Origin: Desulfomonile tiedjei DSM 6799
Lineage (GTDB): Bacteria > Desulfobacterota > Desulfomonilia > Desulfomonilales > Desulfomonilaceae
Assembly: GCF_000266945.1 (NCBI RefSeq)
Contig: NC_018025.1
Location: 1,612,001-1,676,000, forward strand
DNA: 64,000 bases
Reading direction: 5' to 3'
Under the pieces are notes generated by a model, which was not told the origin of the DNA, searched no databases, and saw only the letters and a list, made by a program, of their open reading frames with translations. Below are positions 24,505 through 32,726 of the stretch, in pieces. Each line of letters begins with the position of its first letter. Positions within the stretch are counted from its first letter, which is position 1. The position numbers were made by a program, and so were the translations under genes.

Positions 24505-26700
24505 TCACGTCTTCTCCACACGCACGATGATTTCCCCTGACATAGTGTGGCCCAGTACGGGCTCGAAATAAGTGGGGAGAAAATCATTGTACGAGAGGCC
24601 GTATCCGAACCCCGTTTTCAGGTTTTTCGCAAAAACGCCGTAACCGCTTGGGAGAAAAACGCATTCCGGATGAATGCCATCGGTGACTCTCGCTCGTACT
24701 CGCCCTTTGCCGATAGAGGACGAGACGGTCATGCAGTCACCGTCTTTGATACCGAGTGCTTTAGCTCTATCGGGATGTATCCAGACCCTACCCCAATCAT
24801 TCATGATAGTGATCTCTTTGAGATAGCTCTGATTCACGGTTCTTGCATGCGTATGATGAGCCTGTTTGCCGTGAATAAGCCTGAACGAATGAGGGTCCTT
24901 GGCATCCGGTGTCACCAGAGGCTCTTCCCAGGTCGGCACGGCCGGAAAGTTGTACTCCTGCAATGTGCTGGATACGAATTCCAGTTTTCCGCTGGGAGTC
25001 TTAAATGACGGCTCTCCGGGTTTCCATTCACCACCCAAATCGACGACCCCCTCTTTCTTGATTCGATCTAGGGAGACCCCCAGTGGTGCAAGTTGGGCTG
25101 CGCTGTACTCCTCCAGCGTGAAGTTGAAGTATTCGCCGATACCGAGATGCGGGGCCATTTCTTTCAAAATTTGAAACATGGGCTTCGTATCGTACAGGGG
25201 TTTTACTACAGCCTGTCGGATGGCGACCTGTTTGGATCTGTAGCAATGGTTCGTATGAACCACGTCGTCGCGCTCGAGGTAAAAGGATTCCGGTAGAATG
25301 TAGTGGGCCACTGAAGCTGTTTCGGACAGCACATAATCGAAGCTCACCAGAAGATCGAGTTTCTTGTAGCCCTCGATGACTCGAGCCGGGTTGGGATTCG
25401 TCCTGAGCGGGTTGTTGTGATACACGAATCCGGCTCTGAGTTTCCCCTGGATGGCAAGTTCGGGAATAGCGTGAGCCAAACCATGGCCTTTCGGGGTGAT
25501 AGGGTATCGCTCCGGATCTGTGCTGCCGTCAACCATGGGACCGTCGACTTTGGGTGGGTCGGGATGTTGCGTCTTGTCCAACTTGCCGAGCTTTACTTTT
25601 GGCCCTTCGTACAGTCCACCGAGTTGATTATAGTTGCCCATAAGACCGTTCACACATGCAACCGCACGGACTAACTGAAGACTATTCTTGTACTGGGTTC
25701 CCATGGCGCCGTGATATCCGCGATGAATTACGGCTTTCGGTGCTGCTGCGGCCAATTCTCTGGCGAGGTCGACGATCGTTTGTTTGGGGATAGAGGTTTT
25801 TTCAGAAGCCCATTCAGGAGTGTACTGCTCCACTTCTTTGGAGAATTCTTCGAAGCCCTGTGTATATTTCTCCACGAAATCTTTGTTGTACAGATCCTCT
25901 TTGATCATTACACGGGCTATTGCCAGCATGAGGGCAAGGTCGGTTCCAGGCCGAATGCGTATCCATTGTTGACCGACAGATGCCGCTTCGCTGTATCTCG
26001 GGTCTACAACGACAATCTTTGCTCCACGGGTTTTTGCGGAACTCATGTCGTTGAGTTGCCTCAACTGGAGACCCGCTGCAGGATTTCTCCCAATGAGGAG
26101 GATGAAACGACTGTTCTCGAAATCGTGTTCAGGCTTGCTGCTGCCTGTAGTCAGCCACCAACCGATATTTCTCGGTAGAAAACATGTGGCGCCATGGGAA
26201 AAGACATTCGGCGACCCCAGCGCATTCATGAAACGCTGAGCAAGCGGAGCATTTCCTTCCGGATAATGAAGCCAAAAAAGTGATTCTGGCCCGTGATCCT
26301 GCTTGATCTTGGCCAATTTTGCTCCGATCTCCTTGTACGCCTGCTCCCACGAAATCGGCTCGAACTTGTTCGGCCCCACTCTCTTGAGTGGCGAACGTAT
26401 ACGGTCAGGATTGTACATTTCATGGAGCAGAGCATGCCCTTTTGCGCAGATTCTCCCCACATTGTTTCCCGCAATGGGGTTTCCCACGGCTTTCCACACC
26501 TTATCCCCTTTGGTGTACACGTTGATTGCGCACCAGTTGCCGCATCCGTCACAAAGGGTAGGAGTGATCCGAATGTCTTCTGAAACATTCTGTTTGGCCG
26601 CCCAGGAATTGAAAGTGAGGTAAGAACCTGCCAGGAGGGTGGCTCCACCGGCTGCAGAACCGATAAGGAACTTACGTCGAGTAATGCCTCGTTTTTTCAT
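24505..26700 (-). CDS. Mo-bisPGD reductase catalytic subunit (PhsA/PsrA type)
   Basis: 731 residues from ATG 26700 (GGAGGAAGA upstream). Tat signal RRKFLIGSA at residues 8-16; [4Fe-4S] ligands C50, C53, C57 and C85; probable Mo-ligand Cys C173 in FSHGATCFLPRNIG. A cysteine ligand and this subunit layout point to the thiosulfate/polysulfide reductase branch rather than nitrate or DMSO reductases. The C-terminal domain has GKQAHHTHARTVN and the usual beta-barrel that closes over the cofactor. First gene of the operon with the ferredoxin, NrfD, TorD-like and YeeE/YedE genes. Substrate is inferred: thiosulfate, polysulfide, sulfur or tetrathionate. Confidence 0.9.
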   Translation of the reverse strand: MKKRGITRRKFLIGSAAGGATLLAGSYLTFNSWAAKQNVSEDIRITPTLCDGCGNWCAINVYTKGDKVWKAVGNPIAGNNVGRICAKGHALLHEMYNPDRIRSPLKRVGPNKFEPISWEQAYKEIGAKLAKIKQDHGPESLFWLHYPEGNAPLAQRFMNALGSPNVFSHGATCFLPRNIGWWLTTGSSKPEHDFENSRFILLIGRNPAAGLQLRQLNDMSSAKTRGAKIVVVDPRYSEAASVGQQWIRIRPGTDLALMLAIARVMIKEDLYNKDFVEKYTQGFEEFSKEVEQYTPEWASEKTSIPKQTIVDLARELAAAAPKAVIHRGYHGAMGTQYKNSLQLVRAVACVNGLMGNYNQLGGLYEGPKVKLGKLDKTQHPDPPKVDGPMVDGSTDPERYPITPKGHGLAHAIPELAIQGKLRAGFVYHNNPLRTNPNPARVIEGYKKLDLLVSFDYVLSETASVAHYILPESFYLERDDVVHTNHCYRSKQVAIRQAVVKPLYDTKPMFQILKEMAPHLGIGEYFNFTLEEYSAAQLAPLGVSLDRIKKEGVVDLGGEWKPGEPSFKTPSGKLEFVSSTLQEYNFPAVPTWEEPLVTPDAKDPHSFRLIHGKQAHHTHARTVNQSYLKEITIMNDWGRVWIHPDRAKALGIKDGDCMTVSSSIGKGRVRARVTDGIHPECVFLPSGYGVFAKNLKTGFGYGLSYNDFLPTYFEPVLGHTMSGEIIVRVEKT

Positions 26701-26730
26701 TCTTCCTCCATGAGAGGGATCTACTATATA

Positions 26731-26759
26731 CAGATATATGAATATAGAAATTGTGTCAA
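26731..26759 (-). promoter_or_regulatory. Promoter of the sulfur-reductase operon
   Basis: On the minus strand TTGACA (26754-26759) is followed after 17 bp by TATCTG (26731-26736), about 30 bp before the ATG. The -35 box is perfect and the spacing ideal; the -10 box is weaker. The surrounding region is strongly AT-rich. Confidence 0.6.
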
Positions 26760-27356
26760 GCGCTTTCGAAGGATTCTGCAAAAAAATTCTTCGTTGGAAC
26801 GCGAGGTAAATTATTGGTGTAGTCGTAGTCGCAAAATCGGACAAACGGCATGCAAAGCCCAACGAATCGTTCCGATTTTTGCACTGCCTCGAACTTAGCC
26901 GTAGTTTGGAATGAGCAGCTCTGTTACAGACTCTCGCACGAAGTATCTTTCGTCGATGAGTAACGCGTTTTCACGTGCTCGATTCTTGACCGTCCGTAAA
27001 GATCTCCGATCCGTTGTTCTCCGACAGATGATCTCTGCGGTTCCTCGCTTCGCGTTGTCTTCAGCCTTGTGGTAGGCCTAATCCGGATAGCTGAAGAGGA
27101 TCAGTCAGTATCTCGCCCGATGATCTCGGAACGCCGACTCGCTCTTGCTCTGAGTTCAATTTGTCTTTATTTTCAGAATGCCTGAGAAAATGCTTGCACA
27201 CGTAATCGAAAAAAAATTGACTCCAGCCCGTTTTTCGGTATTCGATTATGATTCATGTTTGCAATTCTGAATTGGAAACTGACTGCCGCTATCGATGCCC
27301 ATCCATGCGGATTATGGAGAAGCCCAATTCAATGAACCAACAACAGAGGGGGAATT
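26760..27356. other. Intergenic region before second LEPR protein
   Basis: About 600 bp between divergent genes. No MITE or C/G-tract repeat and no credible ORF. AT-rich stretches at 27165-27260 probably hold the promoter of the Trp-rich protein gene. Nothing more specific can be called. Confidence 0.4.
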
Positions 27357-28838
27357 ATGTTCGTGAGAGAAATGGTTTTAGAGCAACTTGAGGAGAGAAT
27401 CGTTCTTGATGGCGCGGTTGCCAATGCGCATGACGTCCAGGACCAAACGTCTCATACCGATTTGGTGGACAGCCTCGGCTGGATCTATGTCGAGAATGAT
27501 TGGTGGTTTAATGATGATGGGTCTGGCTGGTGGTTTAACCAAAACACTGGCTGGTGGTGGAATCAAAATGATGAATGGTGGTTCAAGAACGACAAAGGTT
27601 TTGATTACTGGTATCACGGGGTTCATCAGTATTGGGCCGAAGAGAATTCAACAGGTGCCTGGTTCTGGTGGGACGATGTGAATGACCACACTTGGGAAGC
27701 CGCGTTTAGCTGGTCTTACGACTGGGATAATCGGATGTGGTGCTGGAATGACTGGAATGGAAGCCAATATTTCAGAGATTCATCGCACTATTTTTACCAA
27801 TCACATGATTCATGTCAGATTCATGTAAATCTAAACGGTCAATGGTATGAAAATCCGGAAGGACTACCGACGAATATAGATTTATATGATGGTAATTGGC
27901 ACCAAATGGATGCTGTTGAATCATTCAGATACGGGAATCATTACGGACATTGGGGGTATGAATGGGGATCCAGGATAAATGGTCAACTGTATAGAGATGT
28001 CATATATTATCCTGACGAATCCAATGACCATGGGTATAGCTATATTTATTATGTTTCTAACGGGCAAATAATAGGAACTTACCTTTATGTCTCAGACGAT
28101 GTGGACTATTTGGGAAATGGGAAATTTCTGGCCATTAGCATTGAAGGTCATACAGCCACGTGCAAATTATGGGATGTTTCTGTCAGACCAGAAAGTGCCA
28201 GTGATGATAGATTCTTATTGGAATGGACCGGCTACAACATGCTATCGGATTTTGATTATTTTGATGATCCTCTTAGGGTTCTGTTCATAAACACGACACA
28301 AGAAAGTTCAAATTATAAAATAAGCTACTTGGAAAATAACACTATCGTTTTCAAGTACTGGGACAGCAGTGATTTCACAATCGGCGAACTGGTATCGGAT
28401 TTGCGGTCGCTCTCTCAGGCTTTTGCTCGCCAAATCGACACAGTAGCAATTGATGATCATGGGTATTACAATGTTATAAAAATTGGAGACGATTACGTTT
28501 CTTATGGACAACCACAAACAGGATCAGGCTGGACTTCTCGGCTTGTTACTGAATATGAAAGTGCCTTTCGCGAATGGGGTAGTCTTATGTCTTCGGACGG
28601 CCAGATCCAGTTTTATAACTGCTACGTGGCAGGTGGTTCGGGAGATATTGGCGCATGGAGCAAACAATTGCTGTCGACAATATCTCAATATACAAATGCT
28701 GACGTGTTCGCTAATGACGATCTCGCTAAAGTTGTCTTTGATTCTAATACGGGGGCATTGGTGTCTGTCGAAAATTGGGACGCTGACTGGAGATCAAACA
28801 CCAGCCTCACATTTGACTCTCTTTACCTTTGGGCATAA
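27357..28838 (+). CDS. Trp-rich LEPR-type surface protein, second copy
   Basis: 493 residues, with GAGGGGGAATT before the ATG. The N-terminal LEPR-XLL-like motif is LEERIVLDGA (residues 11-20). Residues 43-140 hold about twenty tryptophans in short repeats of the type DWWFNDDGSGWWF and TGWWWNQ. The block YWYHGVHQYWAEENSTGAW aligns with YHGPHQWYAQELSTGAW of the protein at 2826-3827, so the two share a module of about 70 residues. The C-terminal 330 residues are unlike that protein, lack a CAP domain and match nothing I recognise. Codon use is more AT-rich than in its neighbours, suggesting acquisition. Export and glycan binding are inferences. Confidence 0.78.
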   Translation: MFVREMVLEQLEERIVLDGAVANAHDVQDQTSHTDLVDSLGWIYVENDWWFNDDGSGWWFNQNTGWWWNQNDEWWFKNDKGFDYWYHGVHQYWAEENSTGAWFWWDDVNDHTWEAAFSWSYDWDNRMWCWNDWNGSQYFRDSSHYFYQSHDSCQIHVNLNGQWYENPEGLPTNIDLYDGNWHQMDAVESFRYGNHYGHWGYEWGSRINGQLYRDVIYYPDESNDHGYSYIYYVSNGQIIGTYLYVSDDVDYLGNGKFLAISIEGHTATCKLWDVSVRPESASDDRFLLEWTGYNMLSDFDYFDDPLRVLFINTTQESSNYKISYLENNTIVFKYWDSSDFTIGELVSDLRSLSQAFARQIDTVAIDDHGYYNVIKIGDDYVSYGQPQTGSGWTSRLVTEYESAFREWGSLMSSDGQIQFYNCYVAGGSGDIGAWSKQLLSTISQYTNADVFANDDLAKVVFDSNTGALVSVENWDADWRSNTSLTFDSLYLWA

Positions 28839-28851
28839 ATCGTTCGGACCC

Positions 28852-28895
28852 AAAAACCGGCTTTTTTCTGAATGGCGCGCAAAGCCGGTTTTTTG
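28852..28895 (+). terminator. Intrinsic terminator
   Basis: AAAACCGGCTTT (28853-28864) pairs perfectly with AAAGCCGGTTTT (28881-28892), with further T residues, 14 bp after the stop codon of the Trp-rich protein gene. It is a clear Rho-independent terminator. Confidence 0.85.
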
Positions 28896-29153
28896 ACCTT
28901 GAAACAGTTGTTCAGAAACTGTGTCAATTCACGCTATGTGTCAACCGTCTGCAGACGAGAACGCCTTTATTATTGTTATACAGTAAAAAATGATCGCAAA
29001 ACGAGATGTTTTGTGTTGACTGACCTGCCATGCTCATGTACAGTTGGATCATCCCGGAAATGATGCCCGGCAATAATTTCCCGGAACAATGCCGATATGT
29101 CTGAATGTCGCTGAATCCGAAATTGTGGATTCACTTGCGGGAAAGAAGAGCAC

Positions 29154-29690
29154 ATGGAGAACACTCAACGCATTGCAGTGATAAGTCGCAAATTGAGACT
29201 GGCTTGTAGTGGCTTGATTTTGTGCCTACCTTTTGTAGTTGCAGCTTTTTGGGTTTTCTTTAACCAGGTTTATTCATCGTTGCGGATGGTTCCCCTGCCT
29301 GTTCGCGTGGATCATGACCTTTCCGGCCTGACTCGTCTCCTGGCATTCTCGGCTGACTTGATTCCTTTGGCCGCAACAATTTACGGCCTGCTAAGGCTGA
29401 GAGACTTGTTTGGCTTGTACGAAAACGGTTTGATTTTTACTGAACGAAATGTCCATTGTTTCAGGAGCCTGGGGAGGACTCTGCTAGTCTGGGTGGGATG
29501 TGACATCGTCCGGTATTCGATTCTGAGCGTTGTCCTTACCCTAGAGAACCCTCCAGGCCAGAGATTGCTGGTAGTAGGTATCAACTCAGGGGAGTTGGCT
29601 GGAGTGTTTACAGCCATCGTTGTCCTCATCATTTCCTGGGTAATGGAGGAAGCGAGAAAACTCAGAGAAGATCAGCAGCTTATTGTTTAG
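29154..29690 (+). CDS. DUF2975 membrane protein
   Basis: 178 residues with four predicted membrane helices (about 18-38, 60-80, 105-130 and 145-165). The segment RLRDLFGLYENGLIFTERNV is the DUF2975 hallmark between helices 2 and 3. It is followed after 8 bp by an XRE-type regulator, the usual partner of DUF2975 proteins. Function unknown; the pair is thought to be a membrane-linked regulatory unit. Confidence 0.85.
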   Translation: MENTQRIAVISRKLRLACSGLILCLPFVVAAFWVFFNQVYSSLRMVPLPVRVDHDLSGLTRLLAFSADLIPLAATIYGLLRLRDLFGLYENGLIFTERNVHCFRSLGRTLLVWVGCDIVRYSILSVVLTLENPPGQRLLVVGINSGELAGVFTAIVVLIISWVMEEARKLREDQQLIV

Positions 29691-29698
29691 GAATCAAA

Positions 29699-29929
29699 AT
29701 GTCCATCATAATCAACCTGGACGTAATGCTCGCCAAACGCAAAGTCAAATCAAAAGAATTGGCTGAATATATTGGAATAACAGAGCAAAACTTATCGCTA
29801 CTCAAAACCGGCAAGGTCAGAGGTATTCGTCTCTCCACCTTGAATTCAATCTGCGAATTTTTGAATTGTCAACCAGGTGATATCCTGGAGTACAGAGAGT
29901 CCGAACGTTCTCGAGAAGCATCTGACTGA
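29699..29929 (+). CDS. XRE-family small transcription regulator (YozG-like)
   Basis: 76-residue Cro/C1-type helix-turn-helix protein, nearly all HTH: LAKRKVKSKELAEYIGITEQ, NLSLLKTGKVRGIRLSTLN, and ICEFLNCQPGDILEY. AGGAATCAAA precedes the ATG. Its position directly after the DUF2975 gene suggests joint function or autoregulation. Confidence 0.9.
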   Translation: MSIIINLDVMLAKRKVKSKELAEYIGITEQNLSLLKTGKVRGIRLSTLNSICEFLNCQPGDILEYRESERSREASD

Positions 29930-30111
29930 AACACGCGACTGCTAAAAAGACAAAAAGACGTAACCATTCAGTTGTAAGCGGGCACTAGGAATTCTGCGCC
30001 CTGAAAGGGCGGGCCAATAGTAGTCCCTTCGGGGCTATAGAACCCTTTTCCACGCGTAACTGAATGCTTACAAAAAGACCGTTTTTTTTCTTGACAGAGG
30101 GGTCCACCTCA

Positions 30112-30216
30112 ATTCGCTTTTCTTTTCATAATCTGGGAGACTCGAGGTATCCTTCGCTCCGGACGGCGCAAAGCCGTGATCGCTCCGCTCAGGACACCCC
30201 AGCCTTCGCTATCTTA
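30112..30216 (-). repeat. About 105-bp dispersed repeat, reverse copy
   Basis: Inverse of 18008-18111, from ATTCGCTTTTCTTTTCATAA to CCTTCGCTATCTTA. It touches the TATAGCAGATGAC end of the next MITE, mirroring the junction at 18004/18008. Confidence 0.7.
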
Positions 30217-30403
30217 TAGCAGATGACATAATTTCTGACCTTTTGAACACATTGTGCGTTAAATGAACGGTAGGGGCCGGCGTCCCTGCCGGCCCGAACT
30301 AGTTGATTTATATTTGAAAAATGTGCCGGCACGGAGGCACGGCACCTACCGATTGTCAAAAAGTACCTTTCGCAATTGAACACTGTTTCATACACTTGCT
30401 CTA
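30215..30403 (+). repeat. MITE-like palindromic repeat, intact empty IS110 site
   Basis: It runs from TATAGCAGATGACATAATTT through TTTTGAACACATTGTGCGTT, GGGGCCGGCGTCCCTGCCGG and AAATGTGCCGGCACGGAGGC to TTGCTCTA. This copy is the best empty-site reference for the IS110 insertion at 1271, with the same arms and the uninterrupted CGTCCCTGCCGG core. Confidence 0.8.
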
Positions 30404-30567
30404 TGTGCACAACTGCGAAATGGTGTGAAACACCCGATTGCCCAAAAGGCCATTTTTTGTCTTGACTGAGGGGGTACACCTCATTCCTTGGAATGGTTCT
30501 TTTTAAGAGATTAGGTCTTTGTATATACGAGAACGGTAGTCAAAAGTCTTGTATCCGAATGAGAATT

Positions 30568-31569
30568 CTATTTGAAGTGATCCCATCCGCGGGGGAAGAG
30601 CGCGTTAACCGTGCCGTCGGTCTTTACGAGTTCCGCATTTCCGGTGTCAGTCACCTCTCCGATGACGGTCAGCACAATACCTTCTTTGTTTGCTTCCTGG
30701 AGAAGTGCGTTCACGGATTCACGCTTGACGGTTGCCAGAAGCACGTAATCTTCTCCACCGTGAAGAATCCACTTGAGAGGACCTTTGTTCATCAATTGAG
30801 CCGCAGTAAGCAGGGCAGGGAGTGCAGGCAGTTTGTCAGCGTAAACACGTGCTCCGACTTTGGACTGTTCACAAATGTGATTGAGATCGGAAGACAAACC
30901 ATCCGACACGTCAATGGCAGCAGTCGTTACACCTGAACGGGCAAGAAATCGTCCTTCATGCACATGAGGTCTGGGGCTGAAATGGGCCTGGATCAAAGGT
31001 GCTTCTACTTCTTCCGGAAATATCCTTTTGTGCCGCAACAGATCGACACTGGCAGCCGATGCGCCCAGGGGACCGGTGAGCACAAGAGCATCTCCGGGTT
31101 TTGCGGTGCTCCGAAGCAGCAGTTCCGTGCGGTGGACCATACCGGTTAATGCCACGTTTATGACCAGATGTCCCGCTGATCGCGTTGTATCACCGCCCAG
31201 GAGATTCACGTCAAAACCTCGGGCCATTTCAGCCATTCCGCGGTAAAACCCGTCGAGCCATTCAATCTCGATATGATCGGGTACGGCTATGCTGATGAAT
31301 GCATCGAGCGGTTTTCCGCCGCATGCTGCAATGTCCGAAAGGTTTACGGCCAGGGACTTTGCTCCAAGTTCTTCAGCCGATATCCATTCCAACAGAAAAT
31401 GAACTTTTTCCACGAGCATATCGGTCGTGACAAGGAGATAGTTGTCTTCAGCCAGGGATAGGACTGCACAGTCATCTCCGATCCCTTTGATTACCCCATC
31501 CGATCTGATGCTACCCAACGGGGCAATGCGGTCGATAAACCCAAATTCGCCGATATCCTTCAGTTTCAG
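30568..31569 (-). CDS. thiL: Thiamine-monophosphate kinase
   Basis: 333 residues if started at CTG 31569. ThiL makes thiamine diphosphate from thiamine phosphate. Motifs are GIGDDCAVLSL, TTDMLVEKVHFL, LAVNLSDIAACGGKPL, GGDTTRSAG and IDVSDGLSSDL, the metal and ATP ligands of the PurM-like fold, and HGGEDYVLLATV. Homologues begin MKLxDIGEFGxIDRI; in this frame KLKDIGEFGFIDRIAPLG is read from CTG 31569, with AGGAGA five bases before it. A TTG further in (31518) would remove 17 conserved residues. Non-canonical start, hence a finding. It follows the acyltransferase gene by 76 bp. Confidence 0.9.
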   Translation of the reverse strand: MKLKDIGEFGFIDRIAPLGSIRSDGVIKGIGDDCAVLSLAEDNYLLVTTDMLVEKVHFLLEWISAEELGAKSLAVNLSDIAACGGKPLDAFISIAVPDHIEIEWLDGFYRGMAEMARGFDVNLLGGDTTRSAGHLVINVALTGMVHRTELLLRSTAKPGDALVLTGPLGASAASVDLLRHKRIFPEEVEAPLIQAHFSPRPHVHEGRFLARSGVTTAAIDVSDGLSSDLNHICEQSKVGARVYADKLPALPALLTAAQLMNKGPLKWILHGGEDYVLLATVKRESVNALLQEANKEGIVLTVIGEVTDTGNAELVKTDGTVNALFPRGWDHFK

Positions 31570-31645
31570 AAGAATTCTCCTCTCATGGTCATGCAGGAGT
31601 CTTCAATTCTCGTCTGCAGGTGTTTTCCAGCCAACTTCCCGTTTC

Positions 31646-32602
31646 TCAAGCAGGCTTCGATTGCAAGGTTTTCGCCAATTTCTTACGTCTGCGGGATTGT
31701 TTCCGCCGCCATTTTCGTTGTACCCAGAAAGCTTGCGTAGGATCCAGCCTTATCCATTCCTCAAATTTGTCGTGGAATTGTTGACTGACGTTTATCAGGT
31801 CCTGACGAGCATCACCGGTCAGATGTAAATGGATTTCCTCCCCGAAAATGCTCTGATATCGACCGTCTTCAAGCCTGTACGTGCATAGAGGCAGAATGCG
31901 AGCTTTGCCTTCTATGGCCATCTTGGCGAAGACCTCGTTTGCCGGAGCCGGGGTACCGAAGTAGTTCACAAAGATCCCTCGCTCCGCATCACCTCTCTGA
32001 TCGGCAAGACAGGCGAGCATTTCACCCTGGTGAAGCCGCGAGATCATCTCTTTCACGACACCTTTATGAGGAAACGTGCGTATGCCCGTGTGCTTTCCCG
32101 CTCTCGTGAACATGTACCGTGAGATGAACGGATTCTTCAGGGGAGTCATCACCAGATTTAATCTAACGCCCAGATGCTTTATCGTGGCTGCACTGACTTC
32201 AAAACATCCGAAATGGGAATTGAGGAGTACAATTCCGTCGTTTCCGGGAAGCATCGCCAGATCGAATGCTTCTTTTCCTTTGAGGAGAATGTGAGATGCC
32301 ATTTCTTCTTCAGACCATTGACGAATCCGGAAAAATTCCACTCCCAGCAAGCCAAGGTGCTCGAAGCTCTTCAGAGCAGTGCGTACGATCCAGTCACGGC
32401 TTTTTTCCTTGCCAAATGCGATGGTGAGGTTTTCTATCGCAGCTTTGCGCCGGTCAGGAAAGAGTACGTAACCCAACCTGCCCAGAAAACGCCCCAGAGC
32501 ATTGGCTGCCCGCTCGGGCAAAGCACACAGCGCTGCTTCCAAAAGTTTAACCAGCAAGAACACCAGGAATTGGAAAAAGAGCGGCAGACTCAGGCGACGC
32601 AT
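31646..32602 (-). CDS. LpxL/HtrB-type lipid acyltransferase
   Basis: 318 residues, GGAGG before the start. It has an N-terminal membrane segment (about 8-28), the HX4E acyltransferase motif HFGCFE in LLNSHFGCFEVSA (about residue 128), and ADQRGDAERGIFVNYFGTPA, the conserved second block of the lipid A late acyltransferase family. It would add a secondary acyl chain to lipid A or to a related lipid. The C-terminus is very basic (RKWRRKQSRRRKK). Gene order suggests read-through from the signalling operon upstream. Confidence 0.9.
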   Translation of the reverse strand: MRRLSLPLFFQFLVFLLVKLLEAALCALPERAANALGRFLGRLGYVLFPDRRKAAIENLTIAFGKEKSRDWIVRTALKSFEHLGLLGVEFFRIRQWSEEEMASHILLKGKEAFDLAMLPGNDGIVLLNSHFGCFEVSAATIKHLGVRLNLVMTPLKNPFISRYMFTRAGKHTGIRTFPHKGVVKEMISRLHQGEMLACLADQRGDAERGIFVNYFGTPAPANEVFAKMAIEGKARILPLCTYRLEDGRYQSIFGEEIHLHLTGDARQDLINVSQQFHDKFEEWIRLDPTQAFWVQRKWRRKQSRRRKKLAKTLQSKPA

Positions 32603-32726
32603 CATCTCCTCCGTTCATTTCTTGTTTTCACCATAGCACATATGCAGGATAAGTTCAGGGAGACTTTGAAGAGGCTTGAAGCACTGCGAGTCAACAGATT
32701 GGATCAAATTTGGCAGGTCTTTGTAA

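Larger units (their letters stand above)
29930..30567. repeat. Repeat cluster between XRE and thiL genes
   Basis: No gene. It contains short palindromes (GCGCCCTGAAAGGGCG at 29998, AGTCCCTTCGGGGCT at 30020), the reverse 105-bp repeat, a MITE, and two copies of CTTGACWGAGGGGNNCACCTC (30090 and 30460) that bracket those repeats. The rest is simple intergenic sequence. Confidence 0.6.
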
